Source of the DNA: Tritonibacter mobilis
GTDB taxonomy: Bacteria; Pseudomonadota; Alphaproteobacteria; Rhodobacterales; Rhodobacteraceae
Assembly (NCBI RefSeq): GCF_001681715.1
Contig: NZ_LNWY01000021.1
Location: forward strand, 1-64,000
Length of the DNA stretch: 64,000 nt
Reading direction: 5' to 3'
In this document: piece by piece, positions 8,535-17,677 of the stretch
Numbering within the stretch: the first letter of the stretch is position 1
Layout of the letters: every line of letters starts with the position of its first letter
Program-made: the position numbers and the translations under genes
The notes under the pieces: generated by a model
Told to the model about the DNA's origin: nothing
The model's input: only the letters and a program-made list of their open reading frames with translations
Databases searched by the model: none

Positions 8535-8915
8535 ATGGGCAAGGATAAAAACCCCCGCCGCGTGGCAGACAACGAAGCAATGGCGAAAATCCGCATGCTT
8601 CGCACCAGCCCGCAGAAACTGAACCTGGTGGCTCAGATGATCCGTGGCAAGAAAGTGGACAAGGCTCTGACCGACCTCACTTTCTCCAACAAGCGGATCG
8701 CACAGGACGTGAAGAAATGCCTTCAGTCCGCCATCGCGAACGCCGAAAATAACCACAACCTTGACGTCGATGAACTGATCGTCGCCGAGGCATGGGTCGG
8801 CAAGAACCTGACCATGAAGCGCGGTCGTCCGCGGGCCCGTGGTCGCTTCGGCAAGATCCTGAAGCCGTTCGCTGAGATCACCATCAAGGTGCGTCAAGTT
8901 GAGGAGCAAGCCTAA
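8535..8915 (+). CDS. rplV: 50S ribosomal protein L22
   Basis: 126 residues, with the L22 fold motifs [19 protein letters not shown] and the tunnel-lining beta-hairpin ending [16 protein letters not shown]22 contacts all 23S domains. A short N-terminal stretch ([14 protein letters not shown]) precedes the usual start; GGAAG upstream supports the ATG at 8535. Its TAA shares one base with the rpsC ATG (TAATG). Confidence 0.97.
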   Translation: MGKDKNPRRVADNEAMAKIRMLRTSPQKLNLVAQMIRGKKVDKALTDLTFSNKRIAQDVKKCLQSAIANAENNHNLDVDELIVAEAWVGKNLTMKRGRPRARGRFGKILKPFAEITIKVRQVEEQA

Positions 8916-9634
8916 TGGGACATAAAGTCAATCCGGTTGGCATGCGCCTGCAGATCAACCGCACCTGGGACAGCCGCTGGTACGCTGACACCAAGGACTA
9001 CGGTGATCTCCTCCTCGAGGACATCAAGATCCGTGAGTTCATCAAGGAAGAGTGCAAGCAGGCCGGTGTTGCCCGCGTGATCATCGAACGCCCCCACAAG
9101 AAGTGCCGTGTGACCATTCACACCGCGCGTCCGGGCGTGATCATCGGCAAAAAAGGCGCGGACATCGAAGTTCTTCGCAGGAAGATCGCTTCCATGACCG
9201 AGTCCGAGCTGCACCTGAACATTGTTGAGGTTCGCAAGCCGGAACTCGACGCACAGCTCGTTGGCGAGTCCATCGCCCAGCAGCTGGAGCGCCGTGTGTC
9301 CTTCCGTCGCGCGATGAAGCGGGCCGTGCAGAACGCCATGCGCATGGGCGCCCTGGGTATCCGGGTGAACGTCGCTGGTCGTCTGGGCGGTGCAGAAATC
9401 GCACGGACCGAATGGTACCGTGAAGGTCGTGTGCCGTTGCACACCCTGCGCGCAGACATCGATTACGCACACTCTGAAGCATCCACCCCCTATGGTATCA
9501 TCGGTATCAAGGTCTGGATCTTCAAAGGTGAGATCATGGAGCATGATCCTCAGGCGCGTGATCGCAAGGCTCAGGAACTCCAGGACGGTCCGGCACCTCG
9601 CGGTGCAGGCGGCAACCGTCGTGGCGATCGCTAA
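8915..9634 (+). CDS. rpsC: 30S ribosomal protein S3
   Basis: 239 residues. It begins [19 protein letters not shown] and contains the KH domain motif [15 protein letters not shown] and the C-terminal signature [21 protein letters not shown]3 forms part of the mRNA entry tunnel. Start TAATG overlap with rplV indicates coupling; rplP follows after 12 bases behind a clear AAGGAG site. Confidence 0.98.
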   Translation: MGHKVNPVGMRLQINRTWDSRWYADTKDYGDLLLEDIKIREFIKEECKQAGVARVIIERPHKKCRVTIHTARPGVIIGKKGADIEVLRRKIASMTESELHLNIVEVRKPELDAQLVGESIAQQLERRVSFRRAMKRAVQNAMRMGALGIRVNVAGRLGGAEIARTEWYREGRVPLHTLRADIDYAHSEASTPYGIIGIKVWIFKGEIMEHDPQARDRKAQELQDGPAPRGAGGNRRGDR

Positions 9635-9646
9635 GGAGAACGCGAC

Positions 9647-10060
9647 ATGCTTCAGCCAAAGCGTACTAAATTCCGCAAGATGCACAAAGGCCGGATCAAA
9701 GGCCTCGCAAAAGGCGGTTCCGACCTGAACTTCGGCACCTACGGCCTGAAGGCAGTGACACCCGAGCGTGTGACCGCCCGTCAGATCGAAGCTGCGCGTC
9801 GTGCAATGACCCGTCACATGAAACGTCAAGGTCGTGTCTGGATCCGTATCTTCCCGGACACCCCGGTGACCTCCAAGCCCGTCGAAGTGCGTATGGGTAA
9901 AGGTAAAGGCTCCGTGGACTTCTGGGCGTGCAAAGTGAAGCCGGGCCGCGTGATGTTTGAAATTGACGGCGTCAATGAAGACATCGCCCGCGAAGCTCTG
10001 CGCCTCGCAGCTATGAAGCTGCCGGTTCAGACCCGCATCGTGGTGCGCGAAGACTGGTAA
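9647..10060 (+). CDS. rplP: 50S ribosomal protein L16
   Basis: 137 residues beginning [16 protein letters not shown], with the L16 motifs [19 protein letters not shown] and [17 protein letters not shown]16 helps position A-site tRNA. In most bacteria rpmC follows immediately; here an intrinsic terminator comes 24 bases later and rpmC resumes more than 4 kb away. Confidence 0.98.
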   Translation: MLQPKRTKFRKMHKGRIKGLAKGGSDLNFGTYGLKAVTPERVTARQIEAARRAMTRHMKRQGRVWIRIFPDTPVTSKPVEVRMGKGKGSVDFWACKVKPGRVMFEIDGVNEDIAREALRLAAMKLPVQTRIVVREDW

Positions 10061-10083
10061 TCCCGGTTTTCCGTAACTGATTA

Positions 10084-10116
10084 AGCCCCCCGTCAGGCAA
10101 CTGGCGGGGGGCTTTT
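10084..10116 (+). terminator. Intrinsic terminator after rplP
   Basis: The stem AGCCCCCCGTCAG / CTGGCGGGGGGCT has one G-T pair, a GCAA loop and four Ts. It ends the rplB-rplP block and marks the second break in the S10 gene set. Confidence 0.92.
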
Positions 10117-10148
10117 CGTTTGATACGGCGGCCCTGCGGACGGGTGGT

Positions 10149-10799
10149 TCAACCGGGCAGAGCGCCGCGCAGTTCCTCATAGCTGATTGCCACATGCGCC
10201 AGATACGCAGGGCGTTCCATCAGGCGCTCATAATACCGCCGCAAATTTGGCAGCTTCGGGCGCGCGATATCGATGTCAAAATATCGATAGAGCACATGCC
10301 CCATCTGAATGTCTGCCAAGGTGAAACTATCGCCAGAAAGCCAAGTGTTGTGCTGCAGGTGCTCCTCGGCGATCAATAAATTTGCGTGAAGAGCGCGAAG
10401 GGCAGGGGCGATGGCCTCCGGGTCTTTGTCGGCTTCCGGCGTGCGGACAACCCGCCAAAAGACCGGCCCCGTAAACTGCAGCGCGACATTGAGCTTGGCC
10501 CATTCTGCCCATTTATCCACCTGTGCGCGCTCTGCGGGGGCTTTGGGCCAAAAGGAGGAGGGCCCGTAGCGATCTGCCAGATAGCGCAGAATTGCGCCCG
10601 TCTCCCATAAGGCTTCCCCACCGTTATCTTTTAGGACGGGAACCGTACGGTTTGGATTCATCCTCGCAAAGCTATCCGTGTCGGTCACCCCATAGATAAA
10701 GCCCGCATCATGGCGGACCGCCTCAAGGTTCAGCTCTTCAACGCACCACATCAAGGCCTGAACATTTGATGATGATCTGCGCCCCCAAATTTCCAGCAT
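10149..10799 (-). CDS. Glutathione S-transferase family protein
   Basis: 216 residues from ATG 10799; a longer in-frame extension lacks family character and a better site. The N-terminal thioredoxin-like domain begins MLEIWGRRSSSNVQALMW, where the serine-rich turn binds glutathione, and NPNRTVPVLKDNG carries the conserved cis-proline. The all-helical C-terminal domain contains FTLADIQMGHVLYRY, matching the N-capping box region. It likely conjugates or reduces small molecules with glutathione in the cytoplasm. It converges on rplP. Confidence 0.88.
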   Translation of the reverse strand: MLEIWGRRSSSNVQALMWCVEELNLEAVRHDAGFIYGVTDTDSFARMNPNRTVPVLKDNGGEALWETGAILRYLADRYGPSSFWPKAPAERAQVDKWAEWAKLNVALQFTGPVFWRVVRTPEADKDPEAIAPALRALHANLLIAEEHLQHNTWLSGDSFTLADIQMGHVLYRYFDIDIARPKLPNLRRYYERLMERPAYLAHVAISYEELRGALPG

Positions 10800-11017
10800 T
10801 GCGGTGACCTTTCTGCGTGTTTGATATGCGGCGATGCTAAGGCGCTGCACCGCCAAAGAAAATCTCCTTGTTCTGGGATGTTGATGGCGGCGGTTAGTAT
10901 CGGCTCGGGTGGGTGAATTCACGCTGGTCTCATGCTGAATTGGTCAATTGTTCATGAATTGTTCCTATGGTTGGTGCTGCGTGGATGACACGCGTTTTGA
11001 CCGAACGAGGCTGCATC

Positions 11018-11329
11018 ATGATACCCATACGACGCGTTTTGCTCTGCAGTTTGGTCCTAAGCCTGAGTGTTGTTATGTCCTGCACACAAGAGCCTCTTTC
11101 TATCGACAGTTCTGACCCGTCGCAGGTCACCCGGATCTCTCAGGCGCCCTATCGGTATCAGGATGCCACCTATTGGACGTTGGCCAATGGCTGCACCTAT
11201 TCCCGCGGGATTTCAGGCGGCGGAGGCTGGCGTTGGTTCTTGGTGGGGAATCCAATGGCATCGGATCGGGGCATGGTGATCGAGGGCTGCGCCTATGTTT
11301 TTGATGACCCTCCCAGAGCTGACCGCTGA
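11018..11329 (+). CDS. Small putative lipoprotein
   Basis: 103 residues from ATG 11018, chosen over an upstream start because it gives a compact signal peptide (MIPIRRVLLCSLVLSLSVVMSC) with a lipobox-like VMSC and cysteine at residue 22. The mature part is short, with two further cysteines and a Gly-rich GGGGWRW stretch (residues about 65-72). No family recognised. It lies 70 bases before a periplasmic binding protein on the same strand and could be co-transcribed with it. Confidence 0.6.
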   Translation: MIPIRRVLLCSLVLSLSVVMSCTQEPLSIDSSDPSQVTRISQAPYRYQDATYWTLANGCTYSRGISGGGGWRWFLVGNPMASDRGMVIEGCAYVFDDPPRADR

Positions 11330-11399
11330 GAACTATTCATTCAGATTCTGCACATAAACTCCGGCTCGGAATAGAAACCAACAAAAAGGGAGCTTCCTC

Positions 11400-12110
11400 A
11401 TGAAGTTCGTAACCAGTGTCGCCACCGCCGTCGCCCTTGCTCTTGGAGGGGCCGCGCAGGCCGCAGATGTCATGTTGTTGACCGAGGATTACGCGCCCAT
11501 GAATTTTGAGCGCGACGGCGAAATCGTCGGCATCGGTGCGGATCAGGTGTTTGAAATGATGAACCGTGCCGGGATCACCTATGAGGCGGAACTGACGCAA
11601 TGGTCACGCGCCATCGGTCAGGCGGAACGCCGCCCCAATACTTGCGTGTTCAGCACCACGCACACCGAAGAGCGTGACCCGAACTTTCTGTGGGTTGAAC
11701 CTCTGGCGAGCGACAGCACCATTCTGGTGCGCAAGGCGGGCAGCGATATCGCTCCGGCCTCAATCGACGATGCGCGCGGATATCGAACCGGCACCCAGAC
11801 CGGGGACTACACGGTTGGAGTGCTGGAGGAGGCAGGGTTTGAGGCGATCGATCTCGCGCCCTCGCAATCTGCGACGCTCAAAAAACTGCTTCAGGGCCGT
11901 ATTGATCTGATGGCGACCTCTGGTTCGTTCCTAGAGGCAGCACTTGCCGATGGGGCCGAGATCGAAGAGGCGCTGGTGATTTCGACAACCACCATGTCGG
12001 TGGCCTGTAGCCACAAGACCGATCAGGCCCTTGTCGCACGTATGCAAGAGGCGCTGCAGAGCATGATTGACGACGGCACGCAGGCCGAAATCATGGCGAA
12101 ATACGAATAA
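11400..12110 (+). CDS. Periplasmic substrate-binding protein (SBP family 3-like)
   Basis: 236 residues with a clear Sec signal peptide (MKFVTSVATAVALALGG, cleaved after AQA). The mature sequence DVMLLTEDYAPMNFERDGEIVGIGADQVFEMM is the standard opening of the polar-amino-acid type binding fold (core EDYAPMNF), and SAT-LKKLLQGRIDLMA is the typical second-lobe motif. No permease or ATPase gene is adjacent, so it is an orphan receptor; the ligand is unknown. AGGGAGCTTCCTC lies before the start. Confidence 0.82.
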   Translation: MKFVTSVATAVALALGGAAQAADVMLLTEDYAPMNFERDGEIVGIGADQVFEMMNRAGITYEAELTQWSRAIGQAERRPNTCVFSTTHTEERDPNFLWVEPLASDSTILVRKAGSDIAPASIDDARGYRTGTQTGDYTVGVLEEAGFEAIDLAPSQSATLKKLLQGRIDLMATSGSFLEAALADGAEIEEALVISTTTMSVACSHKTDQALVARMQEALQSMIDDGTQAEIMAKYE

Positions 12111-12227
12111 CCGGTCACCCTGTATGATACAGCACACGCCTACGTCTGGCGTGTGCACCCTTGCAAGAAGAGATCTGGAATGCGGGGCCTCTCGCCAAAC
12201 CTGTCGCGCTTGCGCTATGAGAGCGCC

Positions 12228-12848
12228 ATGGCCCAGATCGATTCCCTCTTTGTGACCCGCCTTTACCGGGCTGCGCTCTCCGAGCACGGCCCCAAGATTG
12301 ACCCGCAGGAGATGGAAGCCTCCTGCATCACCATCGCCGAGGATGACGAGGCGGGGCAGGACTGGTGCGAGGAAAACGGCTATCCCGGCTATACCTCCTA
12401 TGCGTCGCTCACCGATCTGCCGTGGCGGTTTCCGATCTTTGCCGATCTGGTCAAGTCGCTGGATGCGCATGTCGCGGCCTTTGCGCAGGATCTGGAACTC
12501 AATCTCGACGGGCGTGAACTGAAGCTGGAGGATCTTTGGATCAACATCCTGCCCGAAGGCGGCACCCATGCCAGCCACATCCACCCGCATTCCGTGATTT
12601 CTGGCACTACCTATGTGTCGATGCCGGACGGGGCCTCGGCGCTGAAACTGGAAGATCCGCGTCACGCGATGATGATGGCGCACCCGCCCCGCACCAAAGA
12701 CTGTCGCCGTGAGCTGCGCACCTTTGTCTACGAGGCACCAAATGTGGGCGATGTCCTCTTGTGGGAGAGCTTCATTCGCCATGAGGTGCCGATGAACATG
12801 TCCGAAGACGAGCGGATTTCCGTGTCTTTCAATTACGCTTGGGCCTGA
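12228..12848 (+). CDS. Putative 2OG-Fe(II) oxygenase family protein (TIGR02466-like)
   Basis: 206 residues from ATG 12228 (MAQIDSLFVTRLYRA), the usual opening of this family; in-frame ATGs at 12180 and 12153 would add a poorly conserved leader. The His-rich motif GGTHASHIHPHSVISGTTYV in the middle and LLWESFIRHEVPMN plus RISVSFNYAW near the end match the family's jelly-roll core and supply candidate metal ligands. Activity and substrate are unproven. A strong terminator follows 38 bases later. Confidence 0.72.
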   Translation: MAQIDSLFVTRLYRAALSEHGPKIDPQEMEASCITIAEDDEAGQDWCEENGYPGYTSYASLTDLPWRFPIFADLVKSLDAHVAAFAQDLELNLDGRELKLEDLWINILPEGGTHASHIHPHSVISGTTYVSMPDGASALKLEDPRHAMMMAHPPRTKDCRRELRTFVYEAPNVGDVLLWESFIRHEVPMNMSEDERISVSFNYAWA

Positions 12849-12886
12849 GCGCGCCAGACAGATTGTAAATACCCGCAAAGCTGCAT

Positions 12887-12919
12887 AGCCTCTCGGAAAA
12901 CACTTCCGAGAGGCTTTTT
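12887..12919 (+). terminator. Intrinsic terminator whose 3' arm holds the next gene's ribosome site
   Basis: The stem AGCCTCTCGGA / TCCGAGAGGCT has 11 perfect pairs and is followed by five Ts ending one base before the ATG at 12921. The right arm contains GAGAGG (12908-12913), 7 bases from that ATG and an excellent Shine-Dalgarno sequence. The element can therefore both end transcription of the upstream gene and hide the start site of the next. Confidence 0.85.
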
Positions 12920-12920
12920 C

Positions 12921-13961
12921 ATGGCGCGGCGTTCACCTTTTGAAATCGGCGGCTTTCATATTCCGCCCGGCACCCGGCGCACGGTCGATCTGCCGGTGAG
13001 CGTGTTGTCCGACCATACGCCGGTCAATATGTCCGCCCATGTCATCCACGGCGCTGAGGACGGCCCGACGCTATTCGTGTCGGCGGCCATTCATGGAGAT
13101 GAGGTGATCGGCGTGGAAATTGCCCGCCGCCTGTTGCGCAGCCGCCAGTTTTCGCGCTTGCGCGGCACGCTGATCGTTGTGCCCATCGTCAACACCTTCG
13201 GCTTTCTCAATCATTCGCGTTATCTGCCGGACCGGCGCGACCTCAATCGCTGTTTTCCCGGCAGCGAAGGCGGCTCACTCGCCAGCCGTCTGGCACATCT
13301 CTTTATGACCGAGATCGTGGCCCGCTCAGACCTTGGTATTGATCTGCATTCCGCTGCGATCCACCGCACAAACCTGCCGCAGATCCGCGTTTCTCCCAAG
13401 GCGCAAGAGACCCTCGCCTATGCTGATGCCTTTGGCGCGCCGGTGGTGATCCGCTCGGGCTTGCGCGATGGGTCCCTGCGCAAAGAAGCGCAAAAGGCGG
13501 GCGTTGATATTCTGCTCTATGAAGCAGGGGAGGGGCTGAGATTTGACGAGCAATCCGCCCGTGTTGGCGTTGCGGGTATCCTGCGGGTGATGCATGCGCT
13601 CGATATGATCCCTGAGGACGGCGTACCATTGGCCGAAGGCGTGCCGGTGCGCGCCGCTGATTCCGCGTGGGAGCGCGCGCCGGCAGGGGGGCTACTGCGC
13701 GCCTATAAAACAATCGGTGAGATGGTCGAACCCGGTGACGTGCTGGGGATCGTCGCTGATCCTTTCGGCGAGGAAGAGATGGAGCTGACCGCCAGCCAGA
13801 CGGGCCTCATCATCGGCCGCGCCAACCTACCCATCGTGAACGAAGGGGATGCGTTGTTTCACATCGCCACCGTGAACTCAGCAACCGCTGAGCAGCAGAT
13901 CGAAACGTTGAATGCGCAGCTTGATGGGGCAGCGATGTTTGATGAGGACGAGATTATTTGA
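12921..13961 (+). CDS. Succinylglutamate desuccinylase/aspartoacylase (AstE/M14-like) family protein
   Basis: 346 residues. Zinc ligands of this carboxypeptidase-like family are visible: His58 and Glu61 (AAIHGDEVIG) and His143 (GIDLHS). A candidate catalytic Glu201 lies in LYEAGEG, and the DLNRCFPG motif is near residue 108. The family removes acyl groups from amino acids or cleaves small amides; the substrate here is unknown. It is the last accessory gene before rpmC resumes the ribosomal set. Its ribosome-binding site lies inside the terminator hairpin just upstream. Confidence 0.82.
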   Translation: MARRSPFEIGGFHIPPGTRRTVDLPVSVLSDHTPVNMSAHVIHGAEDGPTLFVSAAIHGDEVIGVEIARRLLRSRQFSRLRGTLIVVPIVNTFGFLNHSRYLPDRRDLNRCFPGSEGGSLASRLAHLFMTEIVARSDLGIDLHSAAIHRTNLPQIRVSPKAQETLAYADAFGAPVVIRSGLRDGSLRKEAQKAGVDILLYEAGEGLRFDEQSARVGVAGILRVMHALDMIPEDGVPLAEGVPVRAADSAWERAPAGGLLRAYKTIGEMVEPGDVLGIVADPFGEEEMELTASQTGLIIGRANLPIVNEGDALFHIATVNSATAEQQIETLNAQLDGAAMFDEDEII

Positions 13962-14019
13962 GCAGGGAAGGGGCCAGCATAAAGATTTTCGGTCGTCCAA
14001 AGGGACGCGCATCTTTCCC

Positions 14020-14048
14020 TTGCCCTCCCAGCCCCCCTCCTGTAGAGG
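14020..14048 (+). promoter_or_regulatory. Candidate promoter for the rpmC block
   Basis: TTGCCC, 17 bases, TAGAGG. A restart promoter is expected in this 230-base gap because the preceding gene is not ribosomal. The match is weak, so this is tentative. Confidence 0.3.
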
Positions 14049-14191
14049 GACGCATCGCTCACCGCAATTCGCGAGTCGGATTGTGTCGGGCGATTCTTTT
14101 TCTGCATATCCTGCAGACGACATAACCCACCAGGGTAAAGGGTGACCCACCATAAGGGGCCCTCTGGTGCCAAGGAAAGGAACGCAAGGCG

Positions 14192-14392
14192 ATGAACGCC
14201 AAGGATCTGCGCGACAAAACCGTGGACGAGCTCCGCGATGAACTCGCAAACCTCAAAAAAGAGAGCTTCAACCTGCGCTTTCAACAAGCGACTGGTCAGC
14301 TGGAAAACACTGCAGGCATCAAAGCGGCACGCCGCAACGCTGCTCGCGTGAAAACCATCCTGAACGAAAAAGCCGCAGCAGCGGCTGAATAA
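14192..14392 (+). CDS. rpmC: 50S ribosomal protein L29
   Basis: 66 residues with the L29 pattern [18 protein letters not shown] and [19 protein letters not shown]. It is a two-helix protein near the tunnel exit. It resumes the S10 operon order after a 4.1-kb accessory island and is followed by rpsQ 12 bases later behind AAGGAG. Confidence 0.97.
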   Translation: MNAKDLRDKTVDELRDELANLKKESFNLRFQQATGQLENTAGIKAARRNAARVKTILNEKAAAAAE

Positions 14393-14404
14393 GGAGCTCT
14401 ACAG

Positions 14405-14635
14405 ATGCCCAAACGTATCCTGCAAGGCGTCGTGACCTCCGACGCAAACGCTCAGACCGTCACCGTGTCCGTGGAACGTCGTTTCACACACCCGGTTCTG
14501 AAGAAAACCATCCGTAAGTCCAAAAAGTACCGGGCTCACGATGAAAAGAACGCTTTCAAGGTCGGCGACTCCGTACGCATCATCGAATGCGCGCCGAAAT
14601 CGAAAACGAAACGCTGGGAAGTTCTGGAAGCCTAA
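14405..14635 (+). CDS. rpsQ: 30S ribosomal protein S17
   Basis: 76 residues with the OB-fold motifs [38 protein letters not shown] and the closing [19 protein letters not shown]17 is a primary 16S rRNA binder. It ends the S10 gene set; a hairpin (GAGCCTG-AAATT-CAGGCTC, 14636-14654) directly follows its stop, and rplN begins 101 bases later. Confidence 0.97.
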   Translation: MPKRILQGVVTSDANAQTVTVSVERRFTHPVLKKTIRKSKKYRAHDEKNAFKVGDSVRIIECAPKSKTKRWEVLEA

Positions 14636-14654
14636 GAGCCTGAAATTCAGGCTC
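14636..14654 (+). promoter_or_regulatory. Hairpin between rpsQ and rplN
   Basis: A 19-base perfect inverted repeat, GAGCCTGAA-A-TTCAGGCTC, starts right after the rpsQ stop. It has no T-run, so it may process or stabilise mRNA at the S10/spc boundary rather than terminate. Confidence 0.4.
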
Positions 14655-14736
14655 CTGGCGACTAGGCTTTTTAGCACAGTCGAAACCCTGGGGGATCACA
14701 GCACGCATCGCTGCCCCAAAGGTCGGGAGAAACCAC

Positions 14737-15105
14737 ATGATCCAGATGCAAACAAATCTGGATGTAGCTGATAACTCCGGCGCTCGCCGAGTTCAGTGCA
14801 TCAAGGTTCTGGGTGGCTCCAAGCGTAAGTACGCTTCCGTTGGCGACATTATTGTCGTCTCGGTTAAAGAAGCCATCCCGCGCGGTCGCGTGAAGAAGGG
14901 TGACGTCCGTAAGGCCGTTGTCGTTCGCACCGCCAAAGAGGTCCGTCGTGAAGACGGCACCGCAATCCGTTTTGACCGCAACGCTGCTGTTATCCTGAAT
15001 AACAACAACGAGCCGGTCGGCACCCGTATCTTCGGCCCGGTTGTTCGCGAACTTCGCGCGAAGAACTTCATGAAGATCATCTCGCTCGCTCCGGAGGTGC
15101 TCTAA
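14737..15105 (+). CDS. rplN: 50S ribosomal protein L14
   Basis: 122 residues, the standard L14 length, beginning [20 protein letters not shown] and containing [21 protein letters not shown]14 contacts the small subunit in an intersubunit bridge. It is the first gene of the spc set. Its stop overlaps the rplX start (TAATG). Confidence 0.98.
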   Translation: MIQMQTNLDVADNSGARRVQCIKVLGGSKRKYASVGDIIVVSVKEAIPRGRVKKGDVRKAVVVRTAKEVRREDGTAIRFDRNAAVILNNNNEPVGTRIFGPVVRELRAKNFMKIISLAPEVL

Positions 15106-15410
15106 TGGCTGCTAAACTGCGCAAAGGCGACAAGGTCGTCGTGCTTGCTGGTCGCGATAAGGGCAAAGAAGGCACCATTGCCTCCGTTGACCCCAAAGCC
15201 GGTAAAGCTGTCGTAGATGGCGTGAACATGGCCATCCGTCACACCCGTCAGACCCAGACATCGCAAGGTGGCCGCCTGCCCAAGGCCCTGCCGATCGATC
15301 TTTCGAACCTGGCTCTGCTGGACTCCAACGGCAAAGCAACCCGCGTCGGCTTCCGCGAAGAAGACGGCAAGAAGGTGCGCTTTGCAAAAACCACCGGGGA
15401 GACTGTCTGA
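15105..15410 (+). CDS. rplX: 50S ribosomal protein L24
   Basis: 101 residues with the KOW motif [20 protein letters not shown] and later [16 protein letters not shown]24 starts large-subunit assembly. It shares one base with rplN upstream and one with rplE downstream (TGATG), so the three genes are translationally coupled. Confidence 0.97.
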   Translation: MAAKLRKGDKVVVLAGRDKGKEGTIASVDPKAGKAVVDGVNMAIRHTRQTQTSQGGRLPKALPIDLSNLALLDSNGKATRVGFREEDGKKVRFAKTTGETV

Positions 15411-15973
15411 TGCTTGACGATGCAACCTACACCCCGCGTCTGAAGACCCTCTACAAGGACACCATCCGTGGCGCCCTCAAAGAGGAATTCGGCTACAAGA
15501 ACGAGATGATGATCCCTAAGCTGGATAAGATCGTTCTGAACATCGGCTGCGGCCGTGCAGCCGTCAAAGACAGCAAGAAGGCGAAATCGGCTCAGGAAGA
15601 CCTGACCAAGATCGCCGGTCAGAAAGCGCTGACCACCGTTGCAAAGAACTCCATCGCTGGCTTCCGCGTTCGTGAAGGCATGCCGATGGGTGCAAAGGTG
15701 ACCCTGCGTGGCGAGCGGATGTATGAATTCCTCGACCGTCTGATCACCATCGCGATGCCCCGGATCCGCGACTTCCGCGGTGTGTCCGGCACCTCTTTCG
15801 ACGGTCGTGGCAACTACGCCCTTGGCCTGAAAGAGCACATCGTGTTCCCGGAAATCGATTTCGACAAGATCGACGAAGCCTGGGGCATGGACATCGTAAT
15901 TGCCACCACCGCGAACACCGACGCGGAAGCTAAGGCGCTGTTGAAAGCTTTCAACATGCCCTTCAACAGCTGA
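15410..15973 (+). CDS. rplE: 50S ribosomal protein L5
   Basis: 187 residues, containing the signature [37 protein letters not shown] (core [14 protein letters not shown]) and [20 protein letters not shown]5 binds 5S rRNA in the central protuberance. Tight spacing to rplX and 19 bases to rpsN. Confidence 0.98.
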   Translation: MLDDATYTPRLKTLYKDTIRGALKEEFGYKNEMMIPKLDKIVLNIGCGRAAVKDSKKAKSAQEDLTKIAGQKALTTVAKNSIAGFRVREGMPMGAKVTLRGERMYEFLDRLITIAMPRIRDFRGVSGTSFDGRGNYALGLKEHIVFPEIDFDKIDEAWGMDIVIATTANTDAEAKALLKAFNMPFNS

Positions 15974-15992
15974 TCGCGGAGAGGAAGAGACC

Positions 15993-16298
15993 ATGGCTAA
16001 AAAAGCAATGATCGAACGCGAGAAAAAGCGCGAGCGCTTGGTGGCCAAATACGCTGCCAAACGTGCCGAGCTTAAAGAGATCGCGAATGACGAATCCCGC
16101 CCGATGGAAGAGCGTTTCAAAGCGCGTCTGAAACTGGCGAAACTGCCGCGCAACAGCTCGGCAACCCGTCTGCATAACCGCTGCCAGCTGACCGGCCGTC
16201 CCCACGCTTACTACCGTAAGCTGAAGGTAAGCCGGATCGCTCTGCGGGAACTGGGCTCCAATGGCCAGATCCCCGGCATGGTGAAATCGAGCTGGTAA
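15993..16298 (+). CDS. rpsN: 30S ribosomal protein S14 (long, zinc-free type)
   Basis: 101 residues. The C-terminal block [19 protein letters not shown] has lost the CxxC pairs of the short zinc-binding form, so this is the long C-minus type that is not subject to zinc-dependent replacement. S14 sits in the small-subunit head. GAGAGGAAGAG lies ahead of its start. Confidence 0.97.
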   Translation: MAKKAMIEREKKRERLVAKYAAKRAELKEIANDESRPMEERFKARLKLAKLPRNSSATRLHNRCQLTGRPHAYYRKLKVSRIALRELGSNGQIPGMVKSSW

Positions 16299-16310
16299 GG
16301 GAGAGACAAT

Positions 16311-16703
16311 ATGAACGATCCTATCGGCGATATGCTCACCCGTATCCGTAACTCTCAACTGCGTGGCAAATCCACTGTCATGACTCCGGCGTCCAAATTG
16401 CGCGCTTGGGTTCTGGATGTGCTGCAGTCCGAGGGCTACATCCGCGGCTATGAGAGCGCGACTGATGAACGCGGCCATCCGGCGCTGGAAATCAGCCTGA
16501 AGTACTACGAAGGCGAACCTGTTATTCGCGAACTGAAGCGGGTCTCCAAACCCGGTCGTCGCGTTTACATGGGCGTCAATGACATCCCGTCGGTCCGTCA
16601 GGGCCTGGGTGTGTCGATTGTCTCCACCCCCAAAGGTGTGATGTCGGATGCAAACGCACGCGCGGCCAACGTTGGTGGCGAAGTGCTTTGCACCGTCTTC
16701 TAA
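16311..16703 (+). CDS. rpsH: 30S ribosomal protein S8
   Basis: 130 residues with [20 protein letters not shown] at the start and the C-terminal S8 signature [21 protein letters not shown]8 binds 16S helix 21 and in E. coli represses the spc operon near L5; no such site was demonstrated here. A perfect AAGGAGG follows its stop ahead of rplF. Confidence 0.98.
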   Translation: MNDPIGDMLTRIRNSQLRGKSTVMTPASKLRAWVLDVLQSEGYIRGYESATDERGHPALEISLKYYEGEPVIRELKRVSKPGRRVYMGVNDIPSVRQGLGVSIVSTPKGVMSDANARAANVGGEVLCTVF

Positions 16704-16718
16704 GGAGGCCTGTGCACA

Positions 16719-17252
16719 ATGTCTCGTATTGGTAAAAAACCGGTCGACCTGCCCAGCGGTGTTTCCGCGAGCCTGTCCGGCCAGACCATCGAAGTGAAGG
16801 GCCCGAAAGGCGCCCAGACCTTCACCGCAACTGACGACGTCACCCTCACTGTTGAGGACAACGTGGTGAAAGTTGAGCCGCGCGGTAAATCCAAGCGCGC
16901 GCGTCAGCAGTGGGGCATGTCCCGCACCATGGTTGCCAACATGGTTCAGGGCGTCACCCAAGGTTTCAAGAAAGAGCTTGAAATTCAGGGTGTTGGTTAC
17001 CGGGCTCAGATGCAGGGCAACACCCTGAAGCTGAACCTTGGCTACAGCCACGACGTCGATTTCACTGCTCCGGAAGGTGTCACCATCACCGCACCGAAGC
17101 AGACCGAAATCGTTGTGGAAGGTGCAGACGCGCAAGCGGTAGGCGAAGTGGCGGCGAAAATCCGCGACTGGCGTCGTCCCGAGCCCTACAAAGGCAAAGG
17201 CATCCGCTACAAAGGCGAGTTCATCTTCCGCAAGGAAGGCAAGAAGAAGTAA
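16719..17252 (+). CDS. rplF: 50S ribosomal protein L6
   Basis: 177 residues, a duplicated-fold L6 with [15 protein letters not shown] at the N-terminus and the C-terminal motif [17 protein letters not shown]6 lies near the factor-binding site of the large subunit. It is spaced 15 bases from rpsH and 11 from rplR. Confidence 0.98.
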   Translation: MSRIGKKPVDLPSGVSASLSGQTIEVKGPKGAQTFTATDDVTLTVEDNVVKVEPRGKSKRARQQWGMSRTMVANMVQGVTQGFKKELEIQGVGYRAQMQGNTLKLNLGYSHDVDFTAPEGVTITAPKQTEIVVEGADAQAVGEVAAKIRDWRRPEPYKGKGIRYKGEFIFRKEGKKK

Positions 17253-17263
17253 GGACAAGCAAA

Positions 17264-17623
17264 ATGGCAAACAGCAAACGTACCCTGTTTCTGAAGCGTC
17301 GTCTGCGCGTCCGGAACAAGCTTCGCAAGGTGAACGCAGGTCGTCTGCGTCTCTCCGTGCACCGCTCGAACAAGAACATCTCTGTTCAGCTGATCGACGA
17401 CGTCAAAGGTGTGACTCTCGCCGCAGCCTCGACCCTGGAAAAGGATCTTGGTTTTGTAGGCAAGAACAACATCGAAGCGGCAACCAAAGTGGGTTCCGTG
17501 ATCGCAGAGCGCGCGAAAGCGGCTGGCGTGACCGAAGCATACTTCGATCGTGGCGGTTTCCTCTATCATGGCAAAGTGAAGGCTCTGGCCGACGCTGCGC
17601 GTGAAGGTGGTCTGAAGATCTAA
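17264..17623 (+). CDS. rplR: 50S ribosomal protein L18
   Basis: 119 residues. The basic N-terminus [17 protein letters not shown] is followed by [19 protein letters not shown] and the C-terminal [22 protein letters not shown], the latter being the typical 5S rRNA-binding L18 end. It is followed by an unusually long (167-base) and highly structured gap before rpsE. Confidence 0.98.
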   Translation: MANSKRTLFLKRRLRVRNKLRKVNAGRLRLSVHRSNKNISVQLIDDVKGVTLAAASTLEKDLGFVGKNNIEAATKVGSVIAERAKAAGVTEAYFDRGGFLYHGKVKALADAAREGGLKI

Positions 17624-17631
17624 GGATCAAC

Positions 17632-17658
17632 CGGGCGTCCCGCTGGCCGGGGCGCCCG
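17632..17658 (+). promoter_or_regulatory. GC-rich hairpin after rplR
   Basis: The stem CGGGCGTCCC / GGGGCGCCCG has ten pairs (one T-G) and a 7-base loop, starting 8 bases after the rplR stop. It is not followed by a clean T-run, so termination would be partial at best. Confidence 0.45.
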
Positions 17659-17677
17659 AGCGATTTTGGAAAGAGTG

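Noticed and set aside
7344-8909. A 521-codon open frame on the minus strand across rplB, rpsS and rplV
   Set aside because: It is antisense to three unmistakable ribosomal genes; long antisense frames are expected from their GC-rich codon use, and the translation has no recognisable features.
8912-10195. A 427-codon minus-strand open frame across rpsC and rplP
   Set aside because: Same shadow effect; low-complexity His/Thr/Asp-rich translation typical of antisense frames.
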